Below, piece after piece: positions 27,824-36,590 of a DNA stretch of 64,000 nt. The stretch comes from Flavobacteriaceae bacterium (GTDB lineage Bacteria > Bacteroidota > Bacteroidia > Flavobacteriales > Flavobacteriaceae), in assembly GCA_002702895.1 (NCBI GenBank), contig PACX01000022.1, positions 116,513 to 180,512 on the forward strand, written 5' to 3'. The stretch's first letter is position 1. Each line of letters starts with the position of its first letter. Below the pieces are notes generated by a model. The model ran no database searches, had not been told where the DNA came from, and saw only the letters and a program-made list of their open reading frames with translations. The position numbers and the translations under genes are program-made.

Positions 27824-28561
27824 ATGAAAATTCCAGGCTTCATTACAGTAAGATCAAGCTCTTCACGATTACCATCAAAATGTTTTCTGCCTTTTGGTAA
27901 AGAGTGTAATGTAATAGAGCATATAATTAGAAGAGCACAACATTATAATATTGATCCAATTATTTGCACTAGTACAGACCCAAGTGATGATTTACTTGAA
28001 AAAACAGCTATTAAAGAAAGAGTAAAGTTTTTTAGAGGATCACTGAACAATAAATTACAAAGATGGGCTGATTGTGCTAAATACTTTAATTTGGATGCGT
28101 TTCATTCTGTTGATGCCGATGACCCTTTTTTTGATGGAAATGAGATGAAGAGGTCTTATGAGCTCTTATTGTCTGAAAAATTAGACGTAGTTAGTCCTAC
28201 TAAAGAATCTTCAGCTGGGGATGCTAGTGTAGGATACTCACTTAAAACTAATGCAATAATTAGATCATTAAAAGGTTTAAATCCTGAAACTGATACTGAA
28301 ATGATGTGGTTTTATTTAGAAAAAATAACTGATTTGAAGAAAAAAATATTGCCTTCTATTTCGAAAAGTAAATTAAAATTAAGATTGACTTTAGATTATA
28401 AAGAAGATTACTGGCTTTTAGAATCTTTAAGACGTCTTGTGGGGAATCTAGCAACAAGAAACGAAATCAATACTTTATTCTTAAATAATCCAGATTTACA
28501 CAAGATAAATTGGTTTAGAAATAGTGAGTGGAAAAAAGCTCAAATTGATAAAAAAATATAA
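27824..28561 (+). CDS. SpsF-like cytidylyltransferase
   Basis: A 245 aa GT-A-fold nucleotidyltransferase. GFITVRSSSSRLPSKCFLPFG is a divergent form of the SpsF/CMP-transferase N-terminal motif, and FHSVDADDPFFDG supplies the metal-binding acidic residues. LKLRLTLDYKEDYWLLESL is the C-terminal SpsF-type segment. It probably activates the ulosonic acid made by the NeuB fusion as a CMP-sugar, but the nucleotide is not proven. An in-frame TTG at 27818 overlaps the gmhA stop. The ATG at 27824 is preferred. Confidence 0.8.
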   Translation: MKIPGFITVRSSSSRLPSKCFLPFGKECNVIEHIIRRAQHYNIDPIICTSTDPSDDLLEKTAIKERVKFFRGSLNNKLQRWADCAKYFNLDAFHSVDADDPFFDGNEMKRSYELLLSEKLDVVSPTKESSAGDASVGYSLKTNAIIRSLKGLNPETDTEMMWFYLEKITDLKKKILPSISKSKLKLRLTLDYKEDYWLLESLRRLVGNLATRNEINTLFLNNPDLHKINWFRNSEWKKAQIDKKI

Positions 28562-28562
28562 A

Positions 28563-29786
28563 ATGGATTATAATAAAATTATTAAAAGTATAAAAAGTAA
28601 AAGCGGTAAGTTTAACGGAAATGAATTAGACAATGTTCTAAAGTACTTAGATAGTCAAAATAGTGATCACAAGTCAATAGATTGGCTACTTGAATTCGAA
28701 GAATCTTTTGCTCAAATAGTTGGTTCAAAATATGCAATTGCGGTTAATTCAGGGACATCTGGACTACATGCTGCTTTATTTGCAGCTGGCATCTCTGATG
28801 GAGATGAAGTAATTCAACCATCTCTTACAGTTATAATGGATGCTTATGCAACAATTCATTTGGGAGGAATTCCTGTTTTTGTAGATTCTAAAAAATCTAG
28901 TTGGAATATTGATCCAAGTTTAATAGAGTTAAAAATTACAAAAAAAACTAAGGCTATTTTGACTGTTTCATGGTTTGGTCTTCCTGTAGACATGGATCCT
29001 ATTATGAAAATTGCAAAAAAACATAATTTAATTGTTATTGATGATTCAGCCGAAACATTTTATGGTTATTATAAAGGTAAATTTTCTGGATCCAATGCAG
29101 ACATTGGAGTTTATAGTTTTGAAAATAAAAAGCATCTTACATCTGGATCTGAGGGTGGTATGATTGTAACAAACAATGAAAAGTTAGCAACTCTTGCAAG
29201 AAAATTTGCAGGAATTGGTTATAAACATATGACAGCATCAGCGGGCAGAACACATCTTGCTAAATCTACATTTCAAGATCCTAATTATTTTAGGTTCGAT
29301 ACCATTGGTTTAAATTATAGAATGAACTCTATTTCTGCCGCTGTTGGAATAGCACAGTTAGAAAGATCTAAATCATTAGTAAAAAGAAGAAAAGATAATG
29401 CAAAATTCTTTATTGATGCAATTAAAGATTGCTCATGGTTAATACCACAGAAATATGATAAAAAATTATACGAACATTCTTACTATACTTTTGCAGTTTT
29501 GTATAAAGGAGATTTAGTAAAAGGAATTTCTTGGAAAGAATTCTATAATCAATATAAAGCTGATGGAGGTGATGGGTTTTACGGAAATGTAGCAATACCG
29601 TACCTGGAGCCAGCACTGATTAACAAAAAATTTGGAAAGAAAATATTGGGGAAAGGTTTATGTCCAATATCTGAAGAATTGCAACAAAGCGTTATGGCGT
29701 TCAAAACTAATTATAGGGATGTTAATGAATGTGTTAAACAGGCTAAAATTTTAAAAACATTGATTGATAAAATTGGAAGAAAATGA
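28563..29786 (+). CDS. DegT/DnrJ/EryC1 family PLP aminotransferase
   Basis: A 407 aa fold-type I aminotransferase of sugar pathways. AVNSGTSGLHAALFAAGI (phosphate-binding loop), the EVIQPSLTVIMDAYATIHLGG block, IDDSAETFYGYYKG (Asp that contacts PLP nitrogen) and SFENKKHLTSGSEGGMIVTN (Schiff-base lysine) are all in order. A longer frame from GTG 28524 would overlap the upstream gene by 38 bp. The ATG at 28563 is preferred. It would place an amino group on a keto-sugar of module A. Its stop overlaps the next ATG (ATGA). Confidence 0.92.
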   Translation: MDYNKIIKSIKSKSGKFNGNELDNVLKYLDSQNSDHKSIDWLLEFEESFAQIVGSKYAIAVNSGTSGLHAALFAAGISDGDEVIQPSLTVIMDAYATIHLGGIPVFVDSKKSSWNIDPSLIELKITKKTKAILTVSWFGLPVDMDPIMKIAKKHNLIVIDDSAETFYGYYKGKFSGSNADIGVYSFENKKHLTSGSEGGMIVTNNEKLATLARKFAGIGYKHMTASAGRTHLAKSTFQDPNYFRFDTIGLNYRMNSISAAVGIAQLERSKSLVKRRKDNAKFFIDAIKDCSWLIPQKYDKKLYEHSYYTFAVLYKGDLVKGISWKEFYNQYKADGGDGFYGNVAIPYLEPALINKKFGKKILGKGLCPISEELQQSVMAFKTNYRDVNECVKQAKILKTLIDKIGRK

Positions 29787-30601
29787 AAAATTTAGGAATT
29801 GTACAAGGAAGATTAATTAAATCTCCACCTGGAAAATTACAATGGTTCCCTCAAGATGATTGGGAGAAAGAATTTTATATAGCCTCTGAATTAGGTATAG
29901 AAAATATAGAACTAATTGCTGAAAGAGTTCATAATGAAAAAAATCCAATATGGACAGATTCCGGCATTGATAAATTATTAAAAATTTCAAAAAAAACGTC
30001 TGTAAATATTCACACACTTTGCAATGATCATGTAGTTGACTTTAGTTTAGTAAGTAACCCAAAAGTTTTAGATCAAAATTTAAATTTAATAAAAAGAGGA
30101 GCTAAACTAAACTGTAATAAATATGTTTTACCATTATTTGAAATGTCTGAACTAAACATGAGGAATTATTCTGATTTTATTAGTCCAATTATAACTATTG
30201 CTAATGCTTGTGAAAAATATGGAATGGTCTTGTGTTTAGAGACTATTTTGAATGCTAAAGATTTAAAATTTATTTTAAATAAATTAAAAAACAAAAACAT
30301 TAAAGTAGTTTTTGATACTGGAAATAGAATTGCTTTTGGGCATGACTTGTACAATGATATAGTTCTTTTGGGAAACAATATTGAACATGTTCACATTAAA
30401 GACAAGGATAAAACAAACGAAAATGTATTATTAAGTACTGGTTTAGTTGATTTTAATTTGGTTTTTAAAGCTTTAAAAAAAATTAAATATCAAAAATCAT
30501 ATACTTTTGAAACATACAGAGGAAATGATCCCATCAATACCGCAAAGTTTAATATGAATCTTGTAGATTTCTTTTATACTGAAAATTTTAATTCAAAATG
30601 A
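29783..30601 (+). CDS. Sugar phosphate isomerase/epimerase (AP-endonuclease-2-like TIM barrel)
   Basis: A 272 aa TIM barrel beginning LGIVQGRL, with IENIELIAERVHNEKNPIW (metal Glu), CLETILNAKD, KVVFDTGNRIAFGHD, VHIKDKDKTNENVLLSTGLVDF and the last Glu in YTFETYRGNDP. These match the metal-dependent xylose-isomerase-like superfamily (IolE/IolI type). The C-terminal half of the 25353 protein belongs to the same superfamily, so the module has two such barrels. The substrate is unknown. It overlaps both neighbours by 4 bp. Confidence 0.83.
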   Translation: MKNLGIVQGRLIKSPPGKLQWFPQDDWEKEFYIASELGIENIELIAERVHNEKNPIWTDSGIDKLLKISKKTSVNIHTLCNDHVVDFSLVSNPKVLDQNLNLIKRGAKLNCNKYVLPLFEMSELNMRNYSDFISPIITIANACEKYGMVLCLETILNAKDLKFILNKLKNKNIKVVFDTGNRIAFGHDLYNDIVLLGNNIEHVHIKDKDKTNENVLLSTGLVDFNLVFKALKKIKYQKSYTFETYRGNDPINTAKFNMNLVDFFYTENFNSK

Positions 30602-31629
30602 AGTACAAGAAAATTTTGTTTATTGGATTGGGAGGAGCTGGACAAAGACATTTGAGAGTTTTTCGTAGTTTATTTAAAACTAACTCAAAATATTATGCTT
30701 TTAGAAAGACAAAAAAAACTCCTTTTTTAAATTCTGATTTTACAGTAAACATTAATAAAGACTTAGAAAGTGAATATGGATTAAAAGTTTTTAATAATAT
30801 TGATGAAGCTTTTGAAATTAAACCAGATTTAACTGTAATTTCAACCCCTACTGCGTTACATAAAGTTCCTATGTTTAAAGCAATAGATAACAATAGTGAT
30901 ATCTTTGTAGAGAAACCCTGGGCTGAAAACAGTAAAAAATTTGGTTTTTTTAAAAATGAGATCATTAAAAGAAACTTAAATTTTCATATTTCATTTCAAA
31001 GAAGATTTAATCCATTGATATTAAAAACTAAAGAATTATTAGAAAATTCTTCAATTGGCAAAATATTATTTGTCAATTTTAATATTTATTCAGACTTAAG
31101 ACAATGGCATAAATATGAAGATTGGAAGTCTTTATATGCGGTTAACAAAAATCTTGGAGGAGGAGTTCTATTGACTGAAATTCACGAGATAGATTTTATT
31201 TATTGGTTTTTTGGCATTCCAAATAGTTTGTTTGCAATTGGAGGAAATTATTCACCATATAATTTAGATGTTGAAGATACTGTGAATCTAATTTTAAACT
31301 ATGATTTATTTTCTGTTCAGTTAAATTTATGTTTTTTACATTCAGATACTCAGAGAAATTTTTGTATTACTGGGGAAAAAGGAAGTATATCATGGAACGA
31401 CAATAATAATGAGCTTATTTATAAAGTTAACTCTGATAGTAAAAAAGTTTATAAAAATGATTTAACAAATGATGATATGTTTTTTATGCAAGCTAAAAGG
31501 TTTATTAATTCATGGGATAATAAACAGACAATAAATTCATTAAATTCTGCAGAATTTAGTTTGAAAATTGTAGAATCAGCAAAAAAATCAATGCGAAGAA
31601 ATAAAATTGAAACAATTAAAAATGAATAA
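30598..31629 (+). CDS. Gfo/Idh/MocA family oxidoreductase
   Basis: A 343 aa NAD(P)-dependent sugar dehydrogenase. ILFIGLGGAGQRHLR is the Rossmann motif, FVEKPWAENS holds the catalytic EKP lysine, and GGGVLLTEIHEIDFIYWFFG supplies the conserved H-x2-D/H-x3-D region. This is one of four Gfo/Idh genes in the window (also 34704, 35635, 42079). In nonulosonate and aminosugar loci such enzymes make a keto group that a DegT aminotransferase then uses. A DegT gene lies two genes upstream. Confidence 0.9.
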   Translation: MKYKKILFIGLGGAGQRHLRVFRSLFKTNSKYYAFRKTKKTPFLNSDFTVNINKDLESEYGLKVFNNIDEAFEIKPDLTVISTPTALHKVPMFKAIDNNSDIFVEKPWAENSKKFGFFKNEIIKRNLNFHISFQRRFNPLILKTKELLENSSIGKILFVNFNIYSDLRQWHKYEDWKSLYAVNKNLGGGVLLTEIHEIDFIYWFFGIPNSLFAIGGNYSPYNLDVEDTVNLILNYDLFSVQLNLCFLHSDTQRNFCITGEKGSISWNDNNNELIYKVNSDSKKVYKNDLTNDDMFFMQAKRFINSWDNKQTINSLNSAEFSLKIVESAKKSMRRNKIETIKNE

Positions 31630-32440
31630 ATTATTTTCTTTAAAAGGTAAAGTTATTGTTGTCACTGGAGCCGCCGGACTTTTGGGAAGACAACATGTCA
31701 AGGCAATTGCTATGGCTGGAGGCATTCCAATACTACTGGATATAAATTCTTTTTCTTTAGAATCAATAGTTAATAAAATTAACCTTGATTATAAAATTGA
31801 ATCAAATGGATATAAGGTAGATATAACAAACGAAAAAGAAGTTAAAAAAAATTGTAAAGTTATTTTAAAAAAGTATAGAAAGATTGATGGTTTAATTAAT
31901 AATGCAGCCAATAATCCTAAAATGGAAATTAGTAATAACAAGAATTTTTCCAGATTAGAAAATTTTTCAACCTCGAGTTGGGAAAATGATATATCTGTTG
32001 GTTTAAAGGGAGCATTTTTATGTTCTAAACATTACGGTAAAGCAATTTCTAATCAGGGAGGAAGCATAATTAATGTTTCCTCAGATTTGGGTGTAATTGC
32101 ACCAGATCAAAGACTCTATAGAAAAAACGGATTGAAGGATGATTTACAGCCTGTCAAACCAGTAACGTACTCTGTTATAAAAAGTGGATTAATAGGTTTA
32201 ACTAAATATTTATCTACATATTGGCTTAAAGAAAATGTTAGGTGTAATGCTATTTGTCCAGGAGGCATAGAAACTGAACAGGATCCCTCTTTTATTCAAG
32301 AGTTATGTAAAAGAATACCAATGGGAAGAATGGCTAAAAAATCCGAGTATCAGGGTGTGATTCTTTTTTTATTGAGTGAAGCTTCTAGCTATATGACAGG
32401 TTCAATAATTAACATAGACGGAGGAAGAACTTCATGGTAA
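31622..32440 (+). CDS. SDR family oxidoreductase, PtmA-like
   Basis: A 272 aa short-chain dehydrogenase. VIVVTGAAGLLGRQHVKAI is the TGxxxGxG-type nucleotide site, followed by LINNAANNPKM, INVSSDLGVIAPDQ (Ser) and the catalytic YSVIKSGLIGL (YxxxK). The tail MTGSIINIDGGRTSW is typical. A longer frame from TTG 31607 adds five residues. The ATG at 31622 is preferred and overlaps the upstream stop by 8 bp. The closest relative in the window is the SDR at 42992, and both resemble PtmA of the Campylobacter flagellin-glycan locus. Confidence 0.9.
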   Translation: MNKLFSLKGKVIVVTGAAGLLGRQHVKAIAMAGGIPILLDINSFSLESIVNKINLDYKIESNGYKVDITNEKEVKKNCKVILKKYRKIDGLINNAANNPKMEISNNKNFSRLENFSTSSWENDISVGLKGAFLCSKHYGKAISNQGGSIINVSSDLGVIAPDQRLYRKNGLKDDLQPVKPVTYSVIKSGLIGLTKYLSTYWLKENVRCNAICPGGIETEQDPSFIQELCKRIPMGRMAKKSEYQGVILFLLSEASSYMTGSIINIDGGRTSW

Positions 32441-33000
32441 ATAATATGGAAATTCGATTTGAAGAACTTTTTGGAAAAAGAATAAATCTAATAAAACTTA
32501 ATTCAAATTATATCAATGATATTCATGAATATTCAACAATTCCAATATTTTATAAATATTTAGAATATGATTGTTTTAAAAATATAGATGAAACAAAATT
32601 GTTTTTTAATAAAATATGTTCAAGATCAAATGAAATTGATTGTCATTATTGGATGATTTACTACGCAGAAAAAGATAAAGTTATAGGAACTATAGGACTT
32701 CACGATATAAATTGGAGAAAGGGTTCTGCTGAATTAACTTATGGTCTTTCTCCAAATTTTTGGGGAGTGGGTTTTTTTTCAGAAAGTTTAAATTTAGTTG
32801 TTAAATGGTTTTTTAATTTAAAAAATACCAATAGACTTTTTATAAAAACAGCTGCATCAAATATGGGTTCTATAAATTCAGTTTCTAAATATGGTTTTAA
32901 AAAAGAAGGTGTTTTAAGAGAATTTTATCTCGACAATAAAACAAATGAAAAGTGGGATGCAACTATCTTTTCACTTTTAAAATCTGATTTAATTAAATAA
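32434..33000 (+). CDS. GNAT family N-acetyltransferase (RimJ/RimL-like)
   Basis: A 188 aa acetyltransferase. KVIGTIGLHDINWRKGSAELTYGLSPNFWGVGF covers the core strands and the acetyl-CoA loop, and RLFIKTAASNMGSINSVSKYGFKKEGVLREF is the typical C-terminal part. It is comparable to sugar-amine acetyltransferases such as PseH or WecD-like enzymes. With the upstream DegT aminotransferase it would N-acetylate the new amino sugar. It overlaps the SDR stop by 7 bp. The ATG at 32446 is an alternative start. Confidence 0.87.
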   Translation: MVNNMEIRFEELFGKRINLIKLNSNYINDIHEYSTIPIFYKYLEYDCFKNIDETKLFFNKICSRSNEIDCHYWMIYYAEKDKVIGTIGLHDINWRKGSAELTYGLSPNFWGVGFFSESLNLVVKWFFNLKNTNRLFIKTAASNMGSINSVSKYGFKKEGVLREFYLDNKTNEKWDATIFSLLKSDLIK

Positions 33001-34707
33001 ATGCAAAGAGAAATTGAGGGAATTTTTTTAACTGAACTAAACTTTTTAAAATTCATATTGAATATTTTTTTGTTAAAAAAAAAATATTGTGTTTTACATA
33101 CTTACTCATATATATTTAATCATGGCAGCTATCTTAATAAAATAGTTGAGGATCTTCATAAAAAAAAATATATTGAAACAATCTATGATAAATCAAGTGA
33201 ATTACCATATTTTGATACAGGTGATTGTAAGCGTTTGAGCGATGTTTTCGCTGTTTCAGAGAATTGGTTGAATATTAGTTTTAATATGAAACAAGATGGT
33301 TATTATGGAAATGCTTTTAGGCATATTGTTTCAAACAGATCATATAATTTATATGAGAGATGTATTGACCTTTATTATCTCTCAAAAAAAATTTCTGTTC
33401 CTCGTTTAGATTATTTATATAGATCCTTTTATTTTTTTAGATACGGGATTAGAATTAAAGTAAATTATTATGAATATTTTACTAAATATTTTTTAAATTT
33501 TTTTCTATTTTTAATTTCATGGTTACATTTCTTATTTTGGATTTGTTTAAGGATAAGAATTTTAGACAAATCTGAAAAATATAGATTTGCAGTAGATTAT
33601 AATGGTGGACCAAGAGATATGAAATTTTGGGATTTTATCAATCCTAAAAAGGAAAAAACATTGGTAGTTGTAAGGGATAAATTTACTAAAGTTAATTTTG
33701 CACATTATATAAAAAATTATAAGGTAGTTTGTGATGATGACGGAACTTTTAGTATTTATTTAGGTATAAAATATTTTTTCACTTTTGTCAGGGACTCATT
33801 TATTCTTTTTATTGACAATTTAAATCTTCCACCAGATTATTATAGACAAATTTGCTTTTTGCCATATAAGAAAATAAAATACAAAGCTTTCTTTAATAAG
33901 TATAAATGTAAATTTTTTTGGGGAAGAGATGATTATAATTACCAACATATTATTCGAAGTCAAGAACTTAGAAAACATGGAGGTGTTTCCATGGGTTGTA
34001 ATCATGGAATTGAATCTATAAATTCTTTAGCATTTCAGCTTCGTCAAATAGATTTTGACTATTACTATATGCATGGCACTTATCAGTATCATAACACTTA
34101 TAAAAAATATTGGCCAAAAAAGATGATTGTTAAAGGCATTGGTTCATTATTTTCTAATCCAAAACAACATAAAAAAATAGATAAAAGTAATGGTAAAAAT
34201 GTTGCTATAATTGTAGCCCCAAGCTTTCATCAAGACTCTATCTTTGAATGTATTATAAAACTGGCTGAAAATTTTCCTGGTTTAATTTTTTGGATTTCAA
34301 CTAAAGCAAAGCACAGAACTCAAAGTGGAGATTTTAGTAAGAAATATCAAAAACTATTGAAAAGAAAAAAAAATATAAAAGAAAACGTTGATGACGTATA
34401 TGATTTGATTTCTGACTGTAAGTATGTTTTTAGTGAGTCTTCAACATTATTAGCTGAAGCTGTTTTTTTTGATAAAGTTGCATTATGTTTTGATCCTGAG
34501 CCTGAAAAGTTCAAATACTTATATTATAGGAATTTTCCAGAACTTGTCTTCAATGATGTTGAAAGTATAATTTCAAGAATAGAGAAAACTTTAAATAAAC
34601 AAAATGATTTTTATAATGATATAAATCTTAATTTGATGATTTGTAAAACAAAATCACACCCATGGAATATCATAAAAAAAGATATGGAAATAATTCAAAA
34701 AATATGA
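33001..34707 (+). CDS. Unrecognised 568-aa GT-B-like surface carbohydrate protein
   Basis: I do not recognise the family with certainty. The N-terminal half includes a hydrophobic region at about residues 160-182 (FFLFLISWLHFLFWICLRIRI), perhaps a membrane anchor. The C-terminal half reads like a GT-B nucleotide-binding domain: VAIIVAPSFHQDSIFECIIKLAENFPG, then VDDVYDLISDCKYVFSESSTLLAEAVFFDKVALCFDP. That layout resembles KpsC/KpsS or CDP-glycerol transferase-like proteins. It directly follows module A, with no spacer after the acetyltransferase. A role as transferase for the module A sugar is inference. Confidence 0.5.
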   Translation: MQREIEGIFLTELNFLKFILNIFLLKKKYCVLHTYSYIFNHGSYLNKIVEDLHKKKYIETIYDKSSELPYFDTGDCKRLSDVFAVSENWLNISFNMKQDGYYGNAFRHIVSNRSYNLYERCIDLYYLSKKISVPRLDYLYRSFYFFRYGIRIKVNYYEYFTKYFLNFFLFLISWLHFLFWICLRIRILDKSEKYRFAVDYNGGPRDMKFWDFINPKKEKTLVVVRDKFTKVNFAHYIKNYKVVCDDDGTFSIYLGIKYFFTFVRDSFILFIDNLNLPPDYYRQICFLPYKKIKYKAFFNKYKCKFFWGRDDYNYQHIIRSQELRKHGGVSMGCNHGIESINSLAFQLRQIDFDYYYMHGTYQYHNTYKKYWPKKMIVKGIGSLFSNPKQHKKIDKSNGKNVAIIVAPSFHQDSIFECIIKLAENFPGLIFWISTKAKHRTQSGDFSKKYQKLLKRKKNIKENVDDVYDLISDCKYVFSESSTLLAEAVFFDKVALCFDPEPEKFKYLYYRNFPELVFNDVESIISRIEKTLNKQNDFYNDINLNLMICKTKSHPWNIIKKDMEIIQKI

Positions 34708-35645
34708 GAAAAATAAAAATTGCTTTTATTGGTGCTGGTAATATGACTACAGAACATATTAAATGTTTTTATGATGAAAAAAATGTTGAGCTTACAGGTA
34801 TTTTTTCAAGAACAAGAATTAGGTCAGAATCTTTGTCCAAGTTATTTAATATTAAATATGTTTGTGATTCTGTCGAAGAATTATATAACAAAACTAAAGC
34901 TGATCTGGTCATAGTTTGTGTTCCTATTTTAATGAATAAAATTATTTGTTTTGAAGTTTTTAAATATCCATGGATGAGTTTAATAGAGAAACCAGTTGGG
35001 TATAATTATTCTGAAGCTAAAGAAATATTATTAGAACAAAAAAAACAAGAAGCTAATTCATTTGTAGCTTTAAATAGAAGACATTACAACTCAACTACAG
35101 TCGCTTATAATGATTTTGAAAATATTGATGGTGTAAGAATTGTTCAAATTCAGGATCAGGAAGATCTATTACTTGCGCAAAAAGCAAATCATCCTAAATT
35201 GGTATTAAAAAACTGGATGTATGCAAACTCAATCCATTTAATTGATTATTTATCTGTTTTTTGCAGAGGTGAAGTTATAAGTGTAGACAATACTATACCA
35301 TGGAGTAATAAATTATTTTATGTTTTATCAAAAATTCAATATTCATCAGGTGATATTGGAATTTATCAATGTATATGGAATGGGCCTGGCCCTTGGTCTG
35401 TTTCAATATCTTCTCTAGAAAGAAGATACGAAATACGGCCATTAGAAAAAGGTTTTTTTCAAGAAAAAAATTCAAGAATTATTAATGAAATTGATGTTTC
35501 AGAATGGGATAAAAATTATAAGCCAGGTCTTAGAATGCAGGCTTATCAAGCTATTAAAGCTGTGAGAAAAAAACAGCACAATTTACCTTCTCTTGAGGAA
35601 GGATTAAAAACAATGAAACTAATTAAAAATATTTATGAAATATGA
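34704..35645 (+). CDS. Gfo/Idh/MocA family oxidoreductase
   Basis: A 313 aa protein with the Rossmann motif IAFIGAGNMTTEHIK and the catalytic SLIEKPVGYNYSEAK (EKP). The substrate domain has ANSIHLIDYLSVFCRG, keeping the H-x2-D pair. The ATG at 34704 overlaps the previous stop (ATGA). A longer upstream frame from 34662 would overlap by 46 bp and displaces the Rossmann motif. It pairs with the next gene, also a Gfo/Idh type, and both precede the NeuB of module B. Confidence 0.88.
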   Translation: MRKIKIAFIGAGNMTTEHIKCFYDEKNVELTGIFSRTRIRSESLSKLFNIKYVCDSVEELYNKTKADLVIVCVPILMNKIICFEVFKYPWMSLIEKPVGYNYSEAKEILLEQKKQEANSFVALNRRHYNSTTVAYNDFENIDGVRIVQIQDQEDLLLAQKANHPKLVLKNWMYANSIHLIDYLSVFCRGEVISVDNTIPWSNKLFYVLSKIQYSSGDIGIYQCIWNGPGPWSVSISSLERRYEIRPLEKGFFQEKNSRIINEIDVSEWDKNYKPGLRMQAYQAIKAVRKKQHNLPSLEEGLKTMKLIKNIYEI

Positions 35646-36579
35646 TATTTTGATATGTGGAGCAGGTCAATTAGGATCAAGATACTTGCAAGGAATTTCA
35701 AAACTAAGATATAATTATAATGTTTATGTTTTTGATATTTCTGAAAAATCAATAGAAAGAGCAAAGGAAAGGTGGAATGATGTAAAAAAAAATAGGTTTT
35801 TTAAGAAAATTTTTTTTATTAAAAATTTTAATTTAATTCCAAAGAAAATTGATTTTGCTATTGTTTCTAGTCTTTCTTCTGTCAGACTAGATAATGTTAT
35901 AAGTATAAATAAAAATACCAATGTAAATTATTGGATTTTAGAAAAAGTTCTAGCTCAAAATGAATCTCAAATAAAAAAAATGGAATCTTTAATCTATAAA
36001 TCTAAAGGTTCATGGGTTAATAAACCAAGAAGAGAAATGAGTTGGTATAATATTATTAAGTCCAAAATAAACGTTACTAATAAAATTAAAATTGAAATTA
36101 AAGGAGGTAAATGGGGTTTACTTTCAAATGCTATTCATTTTATTGACTTAGCGTCGTGGATAACAACAAAAAAATTAACTAGAATTGATTCTTCAAATTT
36201 AGACTCTAATTGGTTTGAAAGTAAAAGAAAGGGTTTCTATGAAACTTACGGTTTCATTAGTTGCGAATTTGAAAATGGTTCAACTTTAAATATTGATTGT
36301 AAAAATGACGATTCTCCTTTATTTATTAATATTTATGAAAAAAACTATTCATGGAAAATCAGTGAAATTAATGGAAAAGCTTTAAGATCCGATGGATTAC
36401 AAATTCAAGGAAAAATTGAAATGCAAAGTGAAATTACTCAAAAAATTATCACAAAAATAATTCAAACAGGAGACTGTTCACTACCAAAATTAGTAGAATC
36501 TGCTAATATGCATAGCACCTATTTAAATAATTTGCTTTCAAATAATAATTTATATGAAAACATTTTACCTATAACTTAA
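35635..36579 (+). CDS. Gfo/Idh/MocA-like oxidoreductase with altered EKP motif
   Basis: A 314 aa protein with the Rossmann start DILICGAGQLGSRYLQ. Where the family has EKP, this one reads ILEKVLAQNESQ: the Lys is kept and Pro is replaced by Val. SNAIHFIDLASWI retains His and Asp of the active site. It overlaps the upstream Gfo/Idh gene by 11 bp. It could be an active variant or a non-catalytic partner of the upstream protein. Confidence 0.8.
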   Translation: MKYDILICGAGQLGSRYLQGISKLRYNYNVYVFDISEKSIERAKERWNDVKKNRFFKKIFFIKNFNLIPKKIDFAIVSSLSSVRLDNVISINKNTNVNYWILEKVLAQNESQIKKMESLIYKSKGSWVNKPRREMSWYNIIKSKINVTNKIKIEIKGGKWGLLSNAIHFIDLASWITTKKLTRIDSSNLDSNWFESKRKGFYETYGFISCEFENGSTLNIDCKNDDSPLFINIYEKNYSWKISEINGKALRSDGLQIQGKIEMQSEITQKIITKIIQTGDCSLPKLVESANMHSTYLNNLLSNNNLYENILPIT

Positions 36580-36590
36580 ATTATTGTACT

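Noticed and set aside
27824-28561. Calling the SpsF-like protein a housekeeping Kdo cytidylyltransferase
   Set aside because: The N-terminal motif (RSSSSRLPSK) and C-terminal part fit SpsF-like enzymes better than KdsB. The KdsB-like gene is the one at 46322.
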